This document shows, piece after piece, positions 20,266 to 29,570 of a DNA stretch of 64,000 nt. Source of the DNA: Megamonas sp. UBA1796. GTDB taxonomy: Bacteria > Bacillota > Negativicutes > Selenomonadales > Selenomonadaceae. Both the position numbers and the translations under genes were made by a program. The DNA lies in the NCBI GenBank assembly GCA_002319795.1, contig DCFU01000016.1, positions 1 through 64,000 on the forward strand, in the 5' to 3' direction. The notes under the pieces are model-generated. The model was not told the DNA's origin. It saw only the letters and a program-made list of their open reading frames with translations, and did not search any database. The number at the start of each line of letters is the position of its first letter. Position 1 is the stretch's first letter.

Positions 20266-21039
20266 ATGAAAATCCATATGCCGCAGGCTTACTTCAGTAA
20301 AATCATGCGCGCCATTGTCGAATTTGAGCTCATTGACCGTGGAGACCATATACTCATTGGGCTGTCTGGCGGCAAGGACAGCATCTTTCTGACTTATGCG
20401 CTGGCTGTCATGCGGCAGCGTCTGAAAAAAAACTTTTCACTTTCCGCTTTTACCGTAAACCCCATGTTTACAGAGGATTTCAACACCGAACGCATTCGCA
20501 GCTTCTGCACCTCGCTGGATATCCCCTACGAAGTCCGCAATGTTGACATCCGCGGCATCATCCATGAGCAAAAAGGAAAGGATCCCTGCTTCACCTGTGC
20601 CTTTTTCCGCCGGGGCGCGGTAAACCGCTATGCTCTGGAAAAGGGCTGCAATAAAATTGCTTATGCACATCATAACGACGATGCGGTAGAAACCTTACTC
20701 ATGAGCCTTTTCTACTCTGGCCAAATCAAAACCTTTACACCCAAAACCTATCTGGACCGCACAGGACTAACGGTCATTCGCCCACTTGTTTATTTCCGCG
20801 AACAGGAAACAAGGGATGCCGTCACATTCCACGGTTTCGAACCTGTAGCCTCTCCCTGCCCGTTTGATGGACACACTGTACGCCAGACAGTCAAGGAGCT
20901 CATTGCCAAGTTATCCATAGGCAATCCCCTTCTTTACGAACATCTTGCCGCTGCCATGCGCCAAAATACACTTGGTGAGCTTTGGCCGCCTGCCAAAACA
21001 CGTGAAGAAATGAAAGCGACCTATATGAATTACATGTAA
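20266..21039 (+). CDS. TtcA-like PP-loop tRNA 2-thiolation protein
   Basis: 257 residues. The PP-loop LIGLSGGKDSIFLTYAL (about 32-48) activates a tRNA base by adenylation. A CxxC pair in DPCFTCAFFRRGAVNRYA, a third Cys in VASPCPFDGHTVRQ, and AYAHHNDDAVETLLMSLFY match the Fe-S-dependent TtcA/TtuA group. TtcA makes 2-thiocytidine at position 32 of certain tRNAs; some relatives have other targets, so the exact base is not certain. GGAGG lies about 12 bases upstream and TATAAT about 50 bases upstream. Single-gene unit ending in a strong hairpin. Confidence 0.85.
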   Translation: MKIHMPQAYFSKIMRAIVEFELIDRGDHILIGLSGGKDSIFLTYALAVMRQRLKKNFSLSAFTVNPMFTEDFNTERIRSFCTSLDIPYEVRNVDIRGIIHEQKGKDPCFTCAFFRRGAVNRYALEKGCNKIAYAHHNDDAVETLLMSLFYSGQIKTFTPKTYLDRTGLTVIRPLVYFREQETRDAVTFHGFEPVASPCPFDGHTVRQTVKELIAKLSIGNPLLYEHLAAAMRQNTLGELWPPAKTREEMKATYMNYM

Positions 21040-21056
21040 GGAAGAAAACTCTAAAC

Positions 21057-21103
21057 AAATGCCGGGCCTCGCGGAACATCTTCCGCCAAGCCCGGCATTT
21101 AAT
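21057..21103. terminator. Bidirectional terminator between converging genes
   Basis: AAATGCCGGGC/GCCCGGCATTT with an inner GCGGA/TCCGC stem and T/A-rich flanks on both sides. It serves the TtcA-like gene (plus) and the sulfatase-fold gene (minus). Confidence 0.85.
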
Positions 21104-21113
21104 TTCCTCAGTT

Positions 21114-22829
21114 CTATTCTTCTACTGCCTCAGGAATCTTTCCTGGCAGTATCTGCGTATCGTAGTTCAAATCGTTGAATATCCGCGGCCGGCTGGCATC
21201 AAATGCCTTATTCACAATGCTCTTCGCCGGATCATATTCCGGTGTATGGATATCTGCCAAATCAAGCACCGTATGTATCATATCATCGGTCATATACGGA
21301 CGATCTACCGCCGCTTGTATCTCAGCCCATTTCTCCGGATATTTCTCTCTAAAACTCGGAGACGCCCACATAATGACGGGTATCTCGATCATGTGGCGGT
21401 TGGGATTTTCCTCGATATGGCCCGCAAAGCCACCTTCATCATAAACAGCCTCTCCATGGTCAGGCACATAGATGACCAGGGCCTCTTTATCACGGAACTT
21501 CTCGATTATATTGCTAACGATATAATCGTTATAATACAATGCATTATCATACTGCGCTACAATTTCCCTATAACGCGGTGAGATATCCAGACTAATATCA
21601 TTTGCTGTAAATTTATTAAAACTGTATGGATAACGATTATAGTACAGGCCGTGTCCCCCCATAAGATGCGTAACATAAAAGTTCCGGTCCGGCGAACGAT
21701 TCACAATCGCATCGTCAATAAGCGGGAAAAGCTCTTCATCCAGAATACCGTAATCATCATGCGAATCACGAATGCGCGTAAATTTATGCATGGTACTATG
21801 CTCTGCATAGATTTGAGCTATATTACCCCATATGCCGGAGCTTTCCTGATTGGAAAGCCAATGCGTCTTATAGCCGGCTGTATTCATTACATCAATGAGA
21901 TTATTGTACTCATACCAGTCCTTATCCGATTCGTGGTCACAAAAGGTAAAGAGCTTGCTGAGCACGGCAATCGTCGTGGAATGCGGACTTACAACATTGC
22001 GGAAGACGCCGAGTTCACCCTTTTCGTTGAGCGCGTCAAGGTTTGGCGTATTAGGCAAATCATATCCATACAAATGCATATGGTTACGATTTGTCGACTC
22101 GCCTAATATAAACACAATGTTTTGTATTGTGCTTTGATTCTCTGTAATTTGGATATTGGTGCTAAGCTGCGAGGACAGTTTATGATATGCCTGCATATTT
22201 TTTACCGCAACAGACGTCGAGGCATAAACCCTCTGAATGGGTAAGATATTATCAAAGAAAAACGTCGTATATACGAGGGTCATACGGACGGCATAGCCAA
22301 AACTCACCAGCAGTACTAACGCCAGTATGCGGCTTTGTACCCTGCGGCTCATGTGGATACGGGACAATACACGAAAACGCCTGCAATAAAAAAGCACCGC
22401 CAACGCAACGGCCATAGCCACACACTCTTTTATACCTATATACATGTGCAGGAATTCAACAGCTTCCTGTGAATTCGTTTCCAGTATGGAATTGACAATT
22501 CCGGCGCCAATAAGCGCCTGATAATTGTACATAACAAAGCTCTCGATAAAAAATGGCACAAAACATATTACAATAAGCAACGCTTTGACTAAGCGAATGA
22601 GCAACGGACGCCGCAGCTGCTGCAACAAAGCCGTAACCATAAACGATGCCAGAAAAAGTGTAAAGCCATAGCCAACCATGACCTCTATACGATCCAGCTT
22701 GGCCAAGGACCACGCCATCGTAAAATAGTTCACCAAAAAAAACAAAAGAATAAACCCAGCATTTTTACTAAAAAATCTTTGCGCCCTGCCAACCAATTTC
22801 ATGATTTTCATTTTTGCATTACTCGTCAC
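21114..22829 (-). CDS. Membrane sulfatase-fold transferase (phosphoethanolamine transferase type, EptA/CptA-like)
   Basis: Start placed at GTG 22829 after GGGGGAG; the frame continues upstream to 22892 without a site. About 571 residues. Five hydrophobic segments occupy the N-terminal ~190 residues (for example FILLFFLVNYFTMAW and ALLIVICFVPFFIESF). A large extracytoplasmic alkaline-phosphatase-fold domain follows, with the nucleophile region FILGESTNRNHMHLYGYD and metal ligands in VIYVPDHGEAVYDE and HMIEIPVIMWAS. Enzymes of this kind move phosphoethanolamine from phosphatidylethanolamine onto lipid A, core sugars or other envelope glycans. Psd and PssA, which make the donor lipid, are encoded 3 kb away. 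Exact acceptor unknown. Confidence 0.88.
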   Translation of the reverse strand: MTSNAKMKIMKLVGRAQRFFSKNAGFILLFFLVNYFTMAWSLAKLDRIEVMVGYGFTLFLASFMVTALLQQLRRPLLIRLVKALLIVICFVPFFIESFVMYNYQALIGAGIVNSILETNSQEAVEFLHMYIGIKECVAMAVALAVLFYCRRFRVLSRIHMSRRVQSRILALVLLVSFGYAVRMTLVYTTFFFDNILPIQRVYASTSVAVKNMQAYHKLSSQLSTNIQITENQSTIQNIVFILGESTNRNHMHLYGYDLPNTPNLDALNEKGELGVFRNVVSPHSTTIAVLSKLFTFCDHESDKDWYEYNNLIDVMNTAGYKTHWLSNQESSGIWGNIAQIYAEHSTMHKFTRIRDSHDDYGILDEELFPLIDDAIVNRSPDRNFYVTHLMGGHGLYYNRYPYSFNKFTANDISLDISPRYREIVAQYDNALYYNDYIVSNIIEKFRDKEALVIYVPDHGEAVYDEGGFAGHIEENPNRHMIEIPVIMWASPSFREKYPEKWAEIQAAVDRPYMTDDMIHTVLDLADIHTPEYDPAKSIVNKAFDASRPRIFNDLNYDTQILPGKIPEAVEE

Positions 22830-22956
22830 CAAAATTCTCCCCCGCCTTAAAACAGCCAATATAAAGTACAAAAATTTCTGTGTGCTTAACATCTTATTTT
22901 ATCCTGATCACGCATTTTTTTCAATAAAAATTTACACTATCCTAAAAAATTTTATA

Positions 22957-23688
22957 TCAGAATTGACCTATGATCTCATGTGTCTGCGGTATCACTCTTA
23001 CATCCTCTAAATGCCTTAATGCGGCTTCCTGGCACCACAGAATCTTTTCCGGTGACGCCTTCCTGCATCCCCCGGCAGGCGTTACCGGCTGCAGAATAAG
23101 CGGCAGGGCTGCATCCACCGATGCAATCGTCGAAACCGCCTTTAAGAATTCCTCTTCCGTGGTTTCCTGCGAGATAACCAACTTAATATAAAGTTCTTTT
23201 TGTTTCGCCAATTCCATAAACCTGCGATGCTCCGGCCAAAGTTCCCGCCCCGTAACGCTTGGCAGCTTGATATCCATACTGATGATATCGATAGCATCCA
23301 TGACCTCTCGCAGTTGTTCCACCAGCGTGCCATTTGTCTCAAGAAAAAACCTGCTATTTACCTGAGACGCAAGCTCTGCAATAAAATCTGCATGCAGAAG
23401 TGGTTCCCCACCCGTGAAGCTTATGGCCTGATGTGGAAGTTCCGCCAGCATATGATTAAGTGTTTCTGCCACAAACACGGCCTGCAAAGGATTGGCCACA
23501 TGCAAAAACGAACGGGATCCCGCAGCTGTCTCTATGAGACATTCCTTATGATTACCCGGCGTATTCTCCGTATCGCAATAACGGCAATCCAAATTGCAGC
23601 CTTCAAAACGCACGAATATCTGCCGATATCCTACATATTTTCCCTCTCCCTGGATAGAGGAAAATATTTCTATAATATTTCTGTTCAT
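22957..23688 (-). CDS. queE: 7-carboxy-7-deazaguanine synthase QueE (radical SAM)
   Basis: 243 residues. FSSIQGEGKYVGYRQIFVRF leads to the Fe-S Cys triad CNLDCRYCDT (C-x3-C-x2-C). FTGGEPLLHADFI and FLETNGTLVEQL are the expected AdoMet-binding segments. It converts 6-carboxy-5,6,7,8-tetrahydropterin to 7-carboxy-7-deazaguanine on the way to preQ0 and queuosine. The ATG directly follows the queD stop, with AAGGATG 9 bases upstream inside queD. QueC is not found in this window. Confidence 0.95.
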   Translation of the reverse strand: MNRNIIEIFSSIQGEGKYVGYRQIFVRFEGCNLDCRYCDTENTPGNHKECLIETAAGSRSFLHVANPLQAVFVAETLNHMLAELPHQAISFTGGEPLLHADFIAELASQVNSRFFLETNGTLVEQLREVMDAIDIISMDIKLPSVTGRELWPEHRRFMELAKQKELYIKLVISQETTEEEFLKAVSTIASVDAALPLILQPVTPAGGCRKASPEKILWCQEAALRHLEDVRVIPQTHEIIGQF

Positions 23689-24072
23689 TCAAAACGCATC
23701 CTTACTATATGTAACTGACGACCTTGGGGACTCCCATACCTGAATACTGCGCAGTTTCGCCCTTCCAGTGAATATCGCATGCCCTTCAAGCCTGTCGTAA
23801 AGGTATTTTGCAATATTTTCCGCTGTAGGATTGCAATCTGCCTGAAATGCCGGAAGTTCATTGAGATATTGGTGATCCATGGTATCGAGAATCTCATTGA
23901 CAGTCTTTTTTATTTCCTTGAAGTCCACCAGCATACCAATCCCATCCAGCTCATTTCCTGCAGCACAGACTTCCACCGTCCAGCTGTGTCCATGCAGACG
24001 ACTGCATTTTCCTATATATCCCTCAATGCGATGCGCCGCTTCAAATTCAGTTTTTACTTTTATTTCAAACAT
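23689..24072 (-). CDS. queD: 6-carboxy-5,6,7,8-tetrahydropterin synthase QueD
   Basis: 127 residues. The PTPS fold is shown by FEAAHRI with zinc His, the CSRLHGHSWTVEV motif carrying the catalytic Cys and two zinc His, GMLVDFKEIKKTVNEIL, MDHQYLNEL and PTAENIAKYLYDRL. It makes the carboxy-tetrahydropterin used by QueE. GGGGGA precedes the ATG. The gene sits right behind the terminator of the glycosyltransferase gene and shares an operon with queE. I looked for a preQ1 riboswitch in the 70-base gap and did not see one. Confidence 0.95.
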   Translation of the reverse strand: MFEIKVKTEFEAAHRIEGYIGKCSRLHGHSWTVEVCAAGNELDGIGMLVDFKEIKKTVNEILDTMDHQYLNELPAFQADCNPTAENIAKYLYDRLEGHAIFTGRAKLRSIQVWESPRSSVTYSKDAF

Positions 24073-24104
24073 ATTTTATTCCCCCAGCCTGATAATTTTC
24101 TTGA

Positions 24105-24132
24105 TATAAAAGGCTCCCTCATAAAGGGAGCC
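24105..24132 (-). terminator. Terminator after the GT2 glycosyltransferase
   Basis: Minus strand GGCTCCCT-ttatg-AGGGAGCC followed by TTTTATA, between the glycosyltransferase stop (24145) and queD. Confidence 0.8.
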
Positions 24133-24144
24133 ATCATCGTTCAG

Positions 24145-25386
24145 CTATACTTTTTCCTTACCCATAAGTTCATCATAGCTTAAAGCACGTGTATGCTTTG
24201 TATGACTCCATTCATGCTCATTCCTATGGATAAAGCCCAAAAATATAATTGGAATCCACGAATAAATAAAAACCGGATACAAGAGAAGATAGAACCATGC
24301 CTTCCTTTTAGCATGAATCTTTATCAAAATAATCATCGGCAATATATACTGCCCGAGCATAATCGCTGTCATAAGCTCTGACGGCATAAAATTATAGATA
24401 TTCGTATAGAACGGCGGAAACATCAACTGTATATAGCTGATAATAATGAATAAAGTGGAAATCATTAAAAAATGTGGCTGCAAAAGATACAGGCATCCAT
24501 CCCATATCCGAATATCACGCTGCTTGAAGCCTTCCTTCAGCATTTTCGGAATAAACCGATGTGCCACATCGAACTGTCCCTGTGCCCATCTTTTGCGCTG
24601 GTTCCACGACTGCCTGAAGGTAAGCGGCTTCTCATCATACACGATGGCATCATGCGCCCATGTTGTTTTGATACCCTCCGCCAGAGATTTCATAGTAAAC
24701 TCCATATCCTCCGTCAGGCAGGTAGCCCTCCAACCATAATGTTTCAAAACATCGGTTGTGATGCACATCCCCGTGCCACCCAGGACTGCCGAAAGTCCAA
24801 TATTCGTTTTGGCCAGATGTGAGATATGGTCAATGACCCAGAAAGCAATCGCAAAGGTTCCTGACACCCATGTATCATAAGGGTTTTTCGCATCAAGATA
24901 GCCCTGTACGATTTTATCGCCCTTACAAAGTCGATTGTTCATTTCCATCAGAAAACGCGGATGTACCAGATTATCCGCATCAAAGATAACCACTCCATCA
25001 TACTGCCGCTCCATTTTGAACAGCCGTTCAAACATCCATTCCAAGGCAAATCCCTTGCTCCGCTTCGTAGGATGTGTACGCTCATGCACAATAGCTCCGG
25101 CAGCGGCAGCAATACGGGCTGTATTGTCACTGCAGTTATCCGCGATGACAAAAATATCATAAAGTTTCTTAGGATACTCCAAAGCCTCCAGGTTCTTTAT
25201 GAGCTGCCCGATAACGGCTTCCTCATTATGCGCCGCCACGATAACAGCAAAGTTTTTTTCTGGTATAAGAATTTTCTTTTCCCTGCGACGCCACATGCCG
25301 CAAAAACCGATGCAGAAATAATACAATGTAAACAAAAATATAATGACTTGCAATGGAACCATTATAATATCAAAACCATAGTTCAT
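24145..25386 (-). CDS. Family 2 membrane glycosyltransferase (processive type)
   Basis: 413 residues. One N-terminal membrane segment (about 8-32, VPLQVIIFLFTLYYFCIGF) and about three C-terminal ones (FLMISTLFIIISYIQLMF, MTAIMLGQYILPMIILI, FYLLLYPVFIYSWIPII) enclose a GT-A domain. Its motifs are VIVAAHNEEAVIGQL, VIFDADNLVHPRF (DxD), GGTGMCIT, CLTEDMEF (TED) and SWNQRKRWAQGQ (QxxRW), as in cellulose, poly-GlcNAc and hyaluronan synthase-like enzymes. It probably builds or extends an exopolysaccharide or surface glycan from a nucleotide sugar; substrate unknown. GGAGG lies 11 bases upstream. pssA is 51 bases upstream on the same strand. Confidence 0.85.
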   Translation of the reverse strand: MNYGFDIIMVPLQVIIFLFTLYYFCIGFCGMWRRREKKILIPEKNFAVIVAAHNEEAVIGQLIKNLEALEYPKKLYDIFVIADNCSDNTARIAAAAGAIVHERTHPTKRSKGFALEWMFERLFKMERQYDGVVIFDADNLVHPRFLMEMNNRLCKGDKIVQGYLDAKNPYDTWVSGTFAIAFWVIDHISHLAKTNIGLSAVLGGTGMCITTDVLKHYGWRATCLTEDMEFTMKSLAEGIKTTWAHDAIVYDEKPLTFRQSWNQRKRWAQGQFDVAHRFIPKMLKEGFKQRDIRIWDGCLYLLQPHFLMISTLFIIISYIQLMFPPFYTNIYNFMPSELMTAIMLGQYILPMIILIKIHAKRKAWFYLLLYPVFIYSWIPIIFLGFIHRNEHEWSHTKHTRALSYDELMGKEKV

Positions 25387-25437
25387 GAAAATATTTCTCC
25401 TCCAAAGCGAACGCCTAAAATGCGAATCTACGCAGCA

Positions 25438-26145
25438 TTACCCATTCTTACCCGTCATAATAGAAATCAACGTATTCAAAATGCCAAAAACGGCGTATGT
25501 TCCAAAAACCGCAAATAGAAGCGCATATAAAATTGCCTCTCTGCCGATAAAAAGAATGCTGATGAAAACAATCGCAGCAAAAAGTTTGGATACGAGATAT
25601 ATTTTTTCTCCCTTGCCCTTAAAATCAGGATAGTGTACCTGACTGACCATCAGATAACCCACCAACAGCATTACAACCGGATATACCCAGCCAAGCGAAT
25701 GAGGTTCCAAACCTGCCTGCATAAAGAGCAAGGTAGATGTAGCTACAAAGCAGCCACCTGAAGGAATAGCCAGTCCCATAAAATAGCCATGCACGACACT
25801 GGTATTTACATTAAACCGTGCCAGGCGCCAAGCGCCGCAAAGTGCAAAAAAGATAGCTACGAACCAGCCAAAATAAGAAAACTCACGCAGGCAAAAAATA
25901 TATGCCAGCATTCCCGGTGCTACACCAAAAGAAACAAGATCGCACAAGGAATCCATCTCCTTGCCCATCTCGCTGCTCACACAAAAAAACCGGGCAGCAC
26001 GCCCATCCAAACCGTCTGCCACTAAAGCGGCCAAAATAAATACTGAACCCATAAAAAGATCTCCGCTAAACGTAGAAATAATCGAACACATGCCAAAAAC
26101 AAGATTCGATGATGTCAACATATTAGGGATTATAGATTTATACAT
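25438..26145 (-). CDS. pssA: CDP-diacylglycerol-serine O-phosphatidyltransferase
   Basis: 235 residues with about 7 hydrophobic segments. The CDP-alcohol phosphotransferase motif is complete: DGLDGRAAR, eight residues, then GKEMDSLCD, which binds the metal and the CDP-lipid. It makes phosphatidylserine from CDP-diacylglycerol and L-serine. The ATG shares one base with the psd stop, so the two steps of phosphatidylethanolamine synthesis are coupled. Confidence 0.95.
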   Translation of the reverse strand: MYKSIIPNMLTSSNLVFGMCSIISTFSGDLFMGSVFILAALVADGLDGRAARFFCVSSEMGKEMDSLCDLVSFGVAPGMLAYIFCLREFSYFGWFVAIFFALCGAWRLARFNVNTSVVHGYFMGLAIPSGGCFVATSTLLFMQAGLEPHSLGWVYPVVMLLVGYLMVSQVHYPDFKGKGEKIYLVSKLFAAIVFISILFIGREAILYALLFAVFGTYAVFGILNTLISIMTGKNG

Positions 26146-26783
26146 TAGTCTTTTATCCTCCCTATAATGGTTTCTCCACCAACAACTTTATCGCCTTTAT
26201 TCACAGCTATCTCAACATTTCCTGGCACTACAATCTCCGTACAAGAGCCAAAACGTATGAGTCCATAGCATTCACCCTTCTTGAGCACATCGTCCAATGT
26301 CACCCATGACACGATTCTTCTCGCAAGGATACCTGCAATCTGCGTTACCGTAACACGTAAATGTTCATTCTCTATGCCTATCATATGACGCTCATTCTCA
26401 AACCCCACAGAATCTTTATATGCCGGTTTGAATCGACCGCAGACATACTGCTGGCACTTGATTTCTCCTTCAATCGGACTGCGATTCACATGCACATTGA
26501 ACACAGACAAAAAAATAACCACCTTATTGCATGGCTCTTTGACGAAATCATCACCTTCAAGCGGTGTAATTTCCATAACTGTACCATCTGCAGGAGAGAC
26601 GACTAAAGACTTGTCTGTCGGTACGCACCTCTGCGGATTGCGGAAGAAATACGCAAAATAACACCCTAAAACCCCCGGAACGATGGCCCAATACGGATTG
26701 ACTGCTACACCGAGCAGTACGGCTAAAAAGGCTGCGGCAAAGATGAAAATATAGCCTTCCTTCACAATAGGAATCCTGACCAT
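26145..26783 (-). CDS. psd: Phosphatidylserine decarboxylase (short type)
   Basis: Start at ATG 26783 with AGGGGGG 8 bases upstream; the in-frame GTG at 26792 lies close to that site. 212 residues, the short pyruvoyl-enzyme class. One or two N-terminal hydrophobic segments (YIFIFAAAFLAVLLGV). NVHVNRSPIEGEI and the self-cleavage site RFGSCTEIVVP, where the Ser becomes the pyruvoyl group, are present. It decarboxylates phosphatidylserine to phosphatidylethanolamine, the usual donor for EptA-like transferases. Overlaps pssA by one base. Confidence 0.95.
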   Translation of the reverse strand: MVRIPIVKEGYIFIFAAAFLAVLLGVAVNPYWAIVPGVLGCYFAYFFRNPQRCVPTDKSLVVSPADGTVMEITPLEGDDFVKEPCNKVVIFLSVFNVHVNRSPIEGEIKCQQYVCGRFKPAYKDSVGFENERHMIGIENEHLRVTVTQIAGILARRIVSWVTLDDVLKKGECYGLIRFGSCTEIVVPGNVEIAVNKGDKVVGGETIIGRIKD

Positions 26784-26890
26784 CCATTTCACCCCCCTAA
26801 CAACGTGCTTTATGTCAGCTATTGCTTACATTTATTCATACTTCCCATTACTTCTCCAATAATTATAGTCCAGCAAAAATGCTTTGTCTA

Positions 26891-27619
26891 CTATTTTTTA
26901 TAGGCACGGACCTTAAACACAAAATGAGGCAACACCAGCAAACGCCCGGCCCGCTTCGGCTGCAGCAGCCCTCTGAAGAGCCATTCCAGCCTGGCTTTCT
27001 GCATCCAGAGCGGTGCACGCTTCATGATTCCCGCCATGACGTCAAAAGTACCACCTACACCGATGGAGACCGGGACTCCAAGCTCTGCCATATGCGCATG
27101 CAGCCACTTTTCCTGTTTTGGCACACCAAGTGCCGCCAACAGCAAGTCTGGTCTGGCGTCTTTAATCTGCCCCACGATATCCGCCTCATCTGCTGATGAA
27201 AAAAAGCCATTGCGCGTACCAACAATCTGAATTCCCGGATACATCTGCTCTGCTTTGCGTTTAGCTTGATCTGCCACCCCCGGAGCCGAACCGAAGAAAA
27301 AAATCCGACGATTTTTTTTGGGTGCCTGGCACATAAGCCTTTGTGCCAAATCATATCCTGCGACACGTTCCGGCATTGGATGTCCCAGATGACGCGCTGC
27401 CCATACAGTTCCCGCCCCATCCGGCACCACCAAAGCCGATGTATTCAATATTTTCCGCAAAACACCATCCTGCGTTGCACGCATAATCATTTCAGCATTT
27501 GCCGTAGCAATCAATACGCCAGCCTTATCATCCATATAGGTCTCAACCTGACGCACTGCCTCATCCATCGTCAGAGAAGCCACCTTGACCCCCAAGATAT
27601 CCACTTTTTGAAACGACAC
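26891..27619 (-). CDS. WecG/TagA/CpsF family glycosyltransferase
   Basis: Start taken as GTG 27619 (VSFQKVDILGVKVASLTMDEA), 8 bases after GGAGG; the ATGs at 27634 and 27658 lack sites. 242 residues. Typical family segments: TANAEMIMRATQD, VVPDGAGTVWAARHLG, FFFGSAPGVADQAKRKAEQMYPG, LLLAALGVPKQEKWLHAH and GVGGTFDVMAGIMKRAPLWMQKARLEWLFR. Members transfer ManNAc (or similar) from UDP to undecaprenyl-diphosphate-GlcNAc for teichoic acids, enterobacterial common antigen or other surface polymers. In a diderm host an LPS or capsule role is more likely. Stands alone downstream of the psd-pssA-GT2 region on the same strand order. Confidence 0.9.
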   Translation of the reverse strand: MSFQKVDILGVKVASLTMDEAVRQVETYMDDKAGVLIATANAEMIMRATQDGVLRKILNTSALVVPDGAGTVWAARHLGHPMPERVAGYDLAQRLMCQAPKKNRRIFFFGSAPGVADQAKRKAEQMYPGIQIVGTRNGFFSSADEADIVGQIKDARPDLLLAALGVPKQEKWLHAHMAELGVPVSIGVGGTFDVMAGIMKRAPLWMQKARLEWLFRGLLQPKRAGRLLVLPHFVFKVRAYKK

Positions 27620-27702
27620 GCCATTTTCCTCCATACAAATTTTTTTTCGTATATTCATACATTGGTATATCCATACATTGTATCATGCCTTATCTATTCA
27701 GG

Positions 27703-27748
27703 CAAACAAAAGGAAGCCGCCAATATCATTTTTATATTCGACGGCTTC
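27703..27748 (-). terminator. Terminator of the hemZ-hisS-aspS operon
   Basis: Minus strand GAAGCCG...CGGCTTC with an inner ATAT pairing, followed by CTTTTGTTTG, about 30 bases past the aspS stop. Confidence 0.75.
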
Positions 27749-27776
27749 TCTTCATAGCATAGACGTATATACAATA

Positions 27777-29570
27777 TTATTTTTTCTTTGCCGTAACCGC
27801 TGTACGGATGGATAATTCCCTGAGCTGCTTGTCATCCACCTCGGCTGGAGCCTGCGCCATAGCATCCGAAGCACTCTGCGTCTTTGGAAAGGCAATAACA
27901 TCACGGATGGATTTACGCTTCGCCATAAGCATCACCAGACGATCAAGGCCGAAAGCAAGGCCGCCATGCGGTGGTGTGCCATATTTAAAAGCATCCATCA
28001 TAAAACCGAATTTCTCATGTGCAACTTCCGGCGTGAGCCCGACGGCTTCAAACACTTTCTCCTGAAGATCACTATTATAGATACGCAGACTGCCACCGCC
28101 GATTTCAACACCATTGAGCACCATATCGTACGCATTTGCCTTCACACGGCCCGGGTCCGTCATAAGATACTCTACGTCTTCATCACGCGGTGCCGTGAAC
28201 GGATGATGCATCGCCTTCCAGCGCTTATCCTCTTCACTGTACTCAAACATTGGGAAGTCAACCACCCAGAGGAAATTGAGCTTATCCGGATCGATCAGAT
28301 TGCGGCGCCGTCCCATCTCAAGCCGCAGTGCGCCGAGCGCCTGAGCTACTACCAGCGGTTTATCTGCAATGACCAAAAGCAGATCGCCCGTCTTGGCATG
28401 GCAGGCCTCCTTGATTTTCTCAAAGGTCGTGTCATCATAGAACTTCTTAAATGGTGACTTGACGCCTTCCTCGGTATACTGGATCCAGGCAAGCCCCTTA
28501 GCACCGTAAGTTTTTACATATTCCACCAGTCCATCAAGCTCGCGCCGTGGGATATTTGCATAGCCCTCAACATTAATGACTTTGACCTGTCCGCCATTCT
28601 GCAACACAGAAGAGAACACTTTAAAGTCCGAACCCCTGACATATTCAGAAATATCCATCAGTTCCATACCAAAGCGCAAATCCGGCTTATCCGAGCCAAA
28701 ACGCTCCATAGCATCATCCCAGGTCATGCGCAGGAACGGGGCCTTTAACTTAGCACCAATCGCCTTGTCAAACAGTTCTGTGACCATGCCCTCCATCATC
28801 GTAAGGATGGTCTCCTGATCGATAAAGGACATCTCAATATCCAGCTGCGTAAATTCCGGCTGACGGTCTGCACGCAAATCCTCATCGCGGAAGCAACGAA
28901 CAATCTGGAAATATTTTTCAAAACCGGACAGCATGAGAATCTGCTTATATATCTGGGGTGACTGCGGCAATGCATAAAAGGTCCCCGGGTTCAAACGGCT
29001 CGGCACAAGAAAATCACGCGCGCCTTCCGGCGTACTCTTGCAAAGCATTGGTGTCTCAATCTCCAGAAAATCATTACGGTCAAAATAATCACGCATAATT
29101 TTCGTCACACGATGACGCAGCATGATATTCTTTTGCATCTCCGGACGACGCAGATCCAGATAACGATATTTCAGACGCAGCATTTCATCTACATCAATAT
29201 TATCCTGGATATAAAACGGCGGTGTCTTCGCGCTGTTCAGTACACGCAGCTCCTCACATACAATTTCAACCTCACCGGTTTCCATATGCGGATTCACCGT
29301 TTCTGCAGCCCGTGCACGAATCTTGCCGCGTACACCGATAACAAATTCCGAACGCAGCGTCTCGGCCTTGTGAAAGGCCTCCTCGCCCATGGCTGCTTCA
29401 TCGTAAACAACCTGTACGAATCCAGAACGATCTCGCAAATCAACAAAAATAAGTCCACCGTGATCTCTTCTTCTGGATACCCAGCCACATACAACAACTT
29501 CCTGTCCTACTTCCGGCTTTCTGAGAGCTCCACAATGATGTGTTCTCTTCATTCCTTCTAATGTTTCCAT
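27777..29570 (-). CDS. aspS: Aspartyl-tRNA synthetase
   Basis: 597 residues, the bacterial type with an insertion GAD domain. OB-fold anticodon domain (VCGWVSRRRDHGGLIFVDLRD), class II motif 2 around FRDEDLRADRQPEFTQLD, GAD domain about 280-420, and motif 3 GLAFGLDRLVMLM. The start at 29570 overlaps the hisS stop by one base (TAATG) and has GAGGTGAAGGA upstream. With GatCAB present the enzyme may be non-discriminating and also charge tRNA(Asn); this is an inference that a genome-wide check for AsnRS would settle. Confidence 0.97.
   Translation of the reverse strand: METLEGMKRTHHCGALRKPEVGQEVVVCGWVSRRRDHGGLIFVDLRDRSGFVQVVYDEAAMGEEAFHKAETLRSEFVIGVRGKIRARAAETVNPHMETGEVEIVCEELRVLNSAKTPPFYIQDNIDVDEMLRLKYRYLDLRRPEMQKNIMLRHRVTKIMRDYFDRNDFLEIETPMLCKSTPEGARDFLVPSRLNPGTFYALPQSPQIYKQILMLSGFEKYFQIVRCFRDEDLRADRQPEFTQLDIEMSFIDQETILTMMEGMVTELFDKAIGAKLKAPFLRMTWDDAMERFGSDKPDLRFGMELMDISEYVRGSDFKVFSSVLQNGGQVKVINVEGYANIPRRELDGLVEYVKTYGAKGLAWIQYTEEGVKSPFKKFYDDTTFEKIKEACHAKTGDLLLVIADKPLVVAQALGALRLEMGRRRNLIDPDKLNFLWVVDFPMFEYSEEDKRWKAMHHPFTAPRDEDVEYLMTDPGRVKANAYDMVLNGVEIGGGSLRIYNSDLQEKVFEAVGLTPEVAHEKFGFMMDAFKYGTPPHGGLAFGLDRLVMLMAKRKSIRDVIAFPKTQSASDAMAQAPAEVDDKQLRELSIRTAVTAKKK

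Noticed and set aside
24073..24144. preQ1 riboswitch before queD
   Set aside because: The gap holds only the terminator of the preceding gene and a ribosome site; no preQ1 aptamer pattern seen.
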